A stretch of DNA of 36,266 bases. It comes from Muribaculaceae bacterium. Lineage in GTDB: Bacteria > Bacteroidota > Bacteroidia > Bacteroidales > Muribaculaceae. The DNA lies in contig JAGATN010000041.1 of assembly GCA_017621225.1 (NCBI GenBank), positions 1-36,266 of the forward strand, read 5' to 3'. The notes under the pieces were generated by a model. It was not told the origin of the DNA, did no database searches, and saw only the letters and a list, made by a program, of their open reading frames with translations. Shown here piece by piece: positions 33,385 to 36,266 of this stretch (position 1 is the first letter of the stretch; each line of letters begins with the position of its first letter). A program made the position numbers and the translations under genes.

Positions 33385-36266
33385 TTGCAAAGAACCGTCT
33401 TTATTGCGATTTTATTATCTTTTTTCTGTTCTCCTCATATTTTAAGTGAAATGATAAGCTGACAAGACGTAACATTCCTTGGGCTCTTGCAACCATAACC
33501 CCTCTAAATGATTCCATTTCAGAAAATGACTTAGTGGTTAGATGTATTGCAAATGACAAGTTAACTGAAGTAGACCTTGAATTAGAGCTACCACACAAGC
33601 GCGCAAAATACTTAATAAGCGTATATGCCGAAGCGAATTCAAAGGTTAATATTATAATTCCCGGCGTAACTAAATATGATTGCGAGCCGACAACTTTTGA
33701 GCTCGACCTCACCGACCTGAAGCCCAACGAATATGAGAGAAAGCTGCCTAACGTGTACCTGTCGAGATACGTGGAGCGAAAATTGGGCGAAGTCACGGTG
33801 ACGGCTTCGAAGGTGAAGTTTTATTACAAAGGCGACACGTTGGTGTATAATGCCGATGCTTTCATAACGCCCGAAGGGTCGATGCTCGATGGACTGCTTT
33901 CGCAGATACCCGACATCGAGCTTAAATCGAACGGCGAGATATATCACAAGGGGAAAAGAGTGGAAAGCCTGCTGCTAAACGGCAAGGACTTGTTCAATAA
34001 AGACCGACAACTTATGCTCGAAAACATAGGAGCCTACACCGTCAGAGACATAAACCTGTACAACGAAACGGGGCGAGACAGCAAGCTGTTGGGGTTCAAC
34101 GCCGGCGACAATAAGTATGTGATGAACGTGAGGCTGAAACGTCAATACTCGCATGGCTTTCTGGCAAATGCCGAGATGGGATACGGAACGAAAGACAGAT
34201 ATATGGCACGGTTGTTCGGCATGTGGTTTTCGGACAATGTGTCGGTGTCGGTGTCAGGTTCGTCAGACAACAATGAGAAAAACGGTTCGTCGGGCATTAG
34301 GACCTACAACACGGGAAACATAAACTATACGGCCGAGGGGTACGCCTCTAAATGGAAGATAACCGGCGACGTGAAATATCTGGGCATGCGACCGGTAATA
34401 GAAAACAGCTCATATGTCCGAAACTATCTGCCGACAGGAGACACGCACCAATATTCATGGAACGACACGCACAACAAATCGCACGAAGTGTCGAGCAATC
34501 ACAAGGCCGAATTTTCGATTCGAAACAAGGTCAACATGACCGTGGAGCCTACATTCAATTACATCAAAAACGACGATCGCTCGTCAAGCCTAAGCGCCGC
34601 GCTCAGCGAGGAGCTCGGCGATAGCGCCCTAAGCATAATAGAGAAACTGTATGCCGGCGGACAGGAAGGGTTGTCGTCGCTGCTCAACCGCCAGCGACGA
34701 CTGAGTATGAGGAACGGCGAAAGCATAAACGGAACGCTCAATGCGCGAGGAGTGATCTCGACAAGTCGCCGAAGCTGGCTTACGATAATGTCAAATGCAA
34801 GCATGGCAAACCGAAGCTACGACACCTGGCAGGCATACAACATTGCATACGGAAACGTGAAAGGAAGCCGAACTACAATGCAACACTTCGGAGCGACACC
34901 CGACCGCGACCGCAAAATCTTAGGGGCGGCAAACTGGAGACATTGGATTGGCAAACAGGGCTCGTTAGTTGGAGTGCAATACACATTCACGAACTTCAGA
35001 GAAAAGCGGACGCGCACGGTGCACGGCGACACTTTCGAGGGTAATCTTATTACCGACTCGGTGACCTACGACATGCTGCCATCGATGACCCACAACCTGC
35101 CCGAAATTTCGGCTCAGAGCTATCGGAGCGATTACGATGAACGCCGTCATCTTATATGGCTCGAAACTACTCTGCAAAAAAGCACATCTGACTATAACTC
35201 GAGCCTGACAGTCGAACTGCCACTGAGAATAGCCGACAGACGATTCACTTACGAGCGTGGAGGGCGTACACAGCAAATAGACAGAACCCAATTTATGCCG
35301 GGGCTGAACATAACGGCAAATTATAGCACTAGAGACCAAATAAACTACAACTCGCTGTCGCTTAAATTTCACTCGAAACCACACACCGCATCGCTAATAA
35401 ACGTGGTCGACATTACCGACGACACCGACCCGCTGAACGTGTATGTCGGAAACCCTGACCTCAAAAACTATCGAACAAATAGCCTGTCGCTAAGCTACCA
35501 TAATCGAAAGCTTAATTCATGGGATAACACGCTTGGTATAAATTACAACCGCACGTACGATGCCAATGCAAGGGGGTATTATTACAACACTGCCACGGGC
35601 GTTAGGACATATCGCACATACAACATCGACGGCAACTATTGGATAAATGCGAGCCATTACATAACAAGGCAGTTTACATTTGACCAATCGAAGCTGATAT
35701 CGTACATACGCCCCATACTACACACCCAAATAGAATTTGTGAGGAGCGTGGATCTCGTGGGGTCAACGACGGCCGACAACCCTGACTTCACGGTGGCTCC
35801 GCCAAAACGCAAGGTAAGCACGCTAAGCATATACGAGATGGCTCAATTCGGCATAGACATCAAGAGAAAAGCCACCCTGTTCTGCAGCGCCACGATAAAC
35901 TATCAACGATATATGAGCCCCGACGAGGGCTTCAGCGACTTCTCGTCATGGGTAAACAACTATTCGCTCAGCGGAACATTGAACCTACAGCGAAACTGGA
36001 GCCTGTCGACCGGAATGACGCTATACACGCGTAGCGGATTTGACGACAAGCAGCTCAACACCTCCGACTTGGTATGGAACGCGTTCCTGTCAAAGTCGAT
36101 ACTGAAAGGACAAGTGGTGTTGCATATGAACGCCTACGACATACTCCGTCAGCTCAACAACGTGACCCACTTCGTCAATGCGCAGGCGCGCACCGAAACG
36201 GTGAGCAACGTCATCCCCTCATACGTTCTGTTCAAAATACAATACCGCTGGAACAAACAACCCAAA
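33385..36266 (+). CDS. Outer-membrane beta-barrel receptor, frameshifted near the start, 3' end outside window
   Basis: From 33450 one frame stays open to the last base. It begins with a carboxypeptidase-regulatory-like domain, then a plug-like segment: KLGEVTVTASKVKFYYKGD, TLVYNADAF, EGSMLDGLLSQIPDIEL and SLLLNGKDLF. A long barrel follows, ending in SYVLFKIQYRWNKQ, so only a few codons are missing. This resembles the TonB-dependent/OMP_b-brl proteins of Bacteroidales; the ligand is unknown. The frame has a TGA at 33447. A clear signal peptide (LQRTVFIAILLSFFCSPHILSE) lies in another frame, from TTG at 33385. One extra A in the run 33449-33451 would join the two as SENDKL. No ATG or GTG is available after the upstream stop, so the start is TTG or has been lost. 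It may be a decaying gene or a sequence error. Confidence 0.72.

Noticed and set aside
34352-34624. A 90-residue open frame on the plus strand near the window end
   Set aside because: It is out of frame inside the receptor gene, whose own frame continues to the last base.

Overview
The window looks like a chromosomal segment of a gut Bacteroidales bacterium, most likely close to Muribaculaceae. This is inferred from gene content and signals, because no rRNA is present. Supporting traits are a DUF4906/fimbrillin-type surface protein, a fused SecDF, a GH109-type lipoprotein, an anaerobic sulfatase-maturase with a Ser-type sulfatase, a Bacteroidetes-type outer-membrane barrel, and many promoters of the Bacteroides form (TTG, 19-21 nt, TAnnTTTG). 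Shine-Dalgarno sites are largely absent.

Layout. (1) 1-4250: the 3' part of a fimbrial-type surface protein, a thioredoxin-fold lipoprotein overlapping it by 4 bases, and a protein built of six tandem HTH-like modules whose sixth module is cut by a TGA. Just after it lies a short relic resembling the tail of the thioredoxin lipoprotein. (2) 4251-6510: an AlbA_2/Schlafen-type ATP-binding regulator with an in-frame 12-bp repeat tract, tRNA-Pro(CGG), a small membrane protein and a 162-bp MITE-like element. (3) 6570-9907, minus strand: POT peptide transporter, SufE and an M28 peptidase lipoprotein. (4) 10023-12712: NAD-dependent DNA ligase and an outer-membrane barrel protein. (5) 12690-15640: anaerobic sulfatase-maturating enzyme diverging from a Ser-type sulfatase lipoprotein. 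(6) 15763-21447: SecDF, an N-acetylhexosamine-kinase-like phosphotransferase, and a divergent GH109-type protein. (7) 21580-28344: cytidylate-kinase-like protein, DUF308 membrane protein, and the cvpA-sufBCDS run. (8) 28411-32298: HAD hydrolase and RibF, converging on YqeY-SerS-SPOUT methyltransferase. (9) 32433-end: rubrerythrin, a 12-bp repeat cluster, and a large outer-membrane barrel protein running off the window. That last gene has no ATG and its signal peptide is in a different frame from the rest.

Functional links. The sulfatase/maturase pair, the GH109-type enzyme and the hexosamine-kinase-like protein would together fit use of sulfated, GalNAc-containing host glycans such as mucin. 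The peptidase and POT transporter fit peptide uptake. SufBCDS plus the separate SufE make up an Fe-S assembly set, whose clients here would include the radical-SAM maturase. Most other genes are housekeeping.

The features most worth a second look are the multi-module HTH protein, the broken receptor, the triplicated promoter box before the sulfatase, the MITE-like element and the two different 12-bp repeat tracts.
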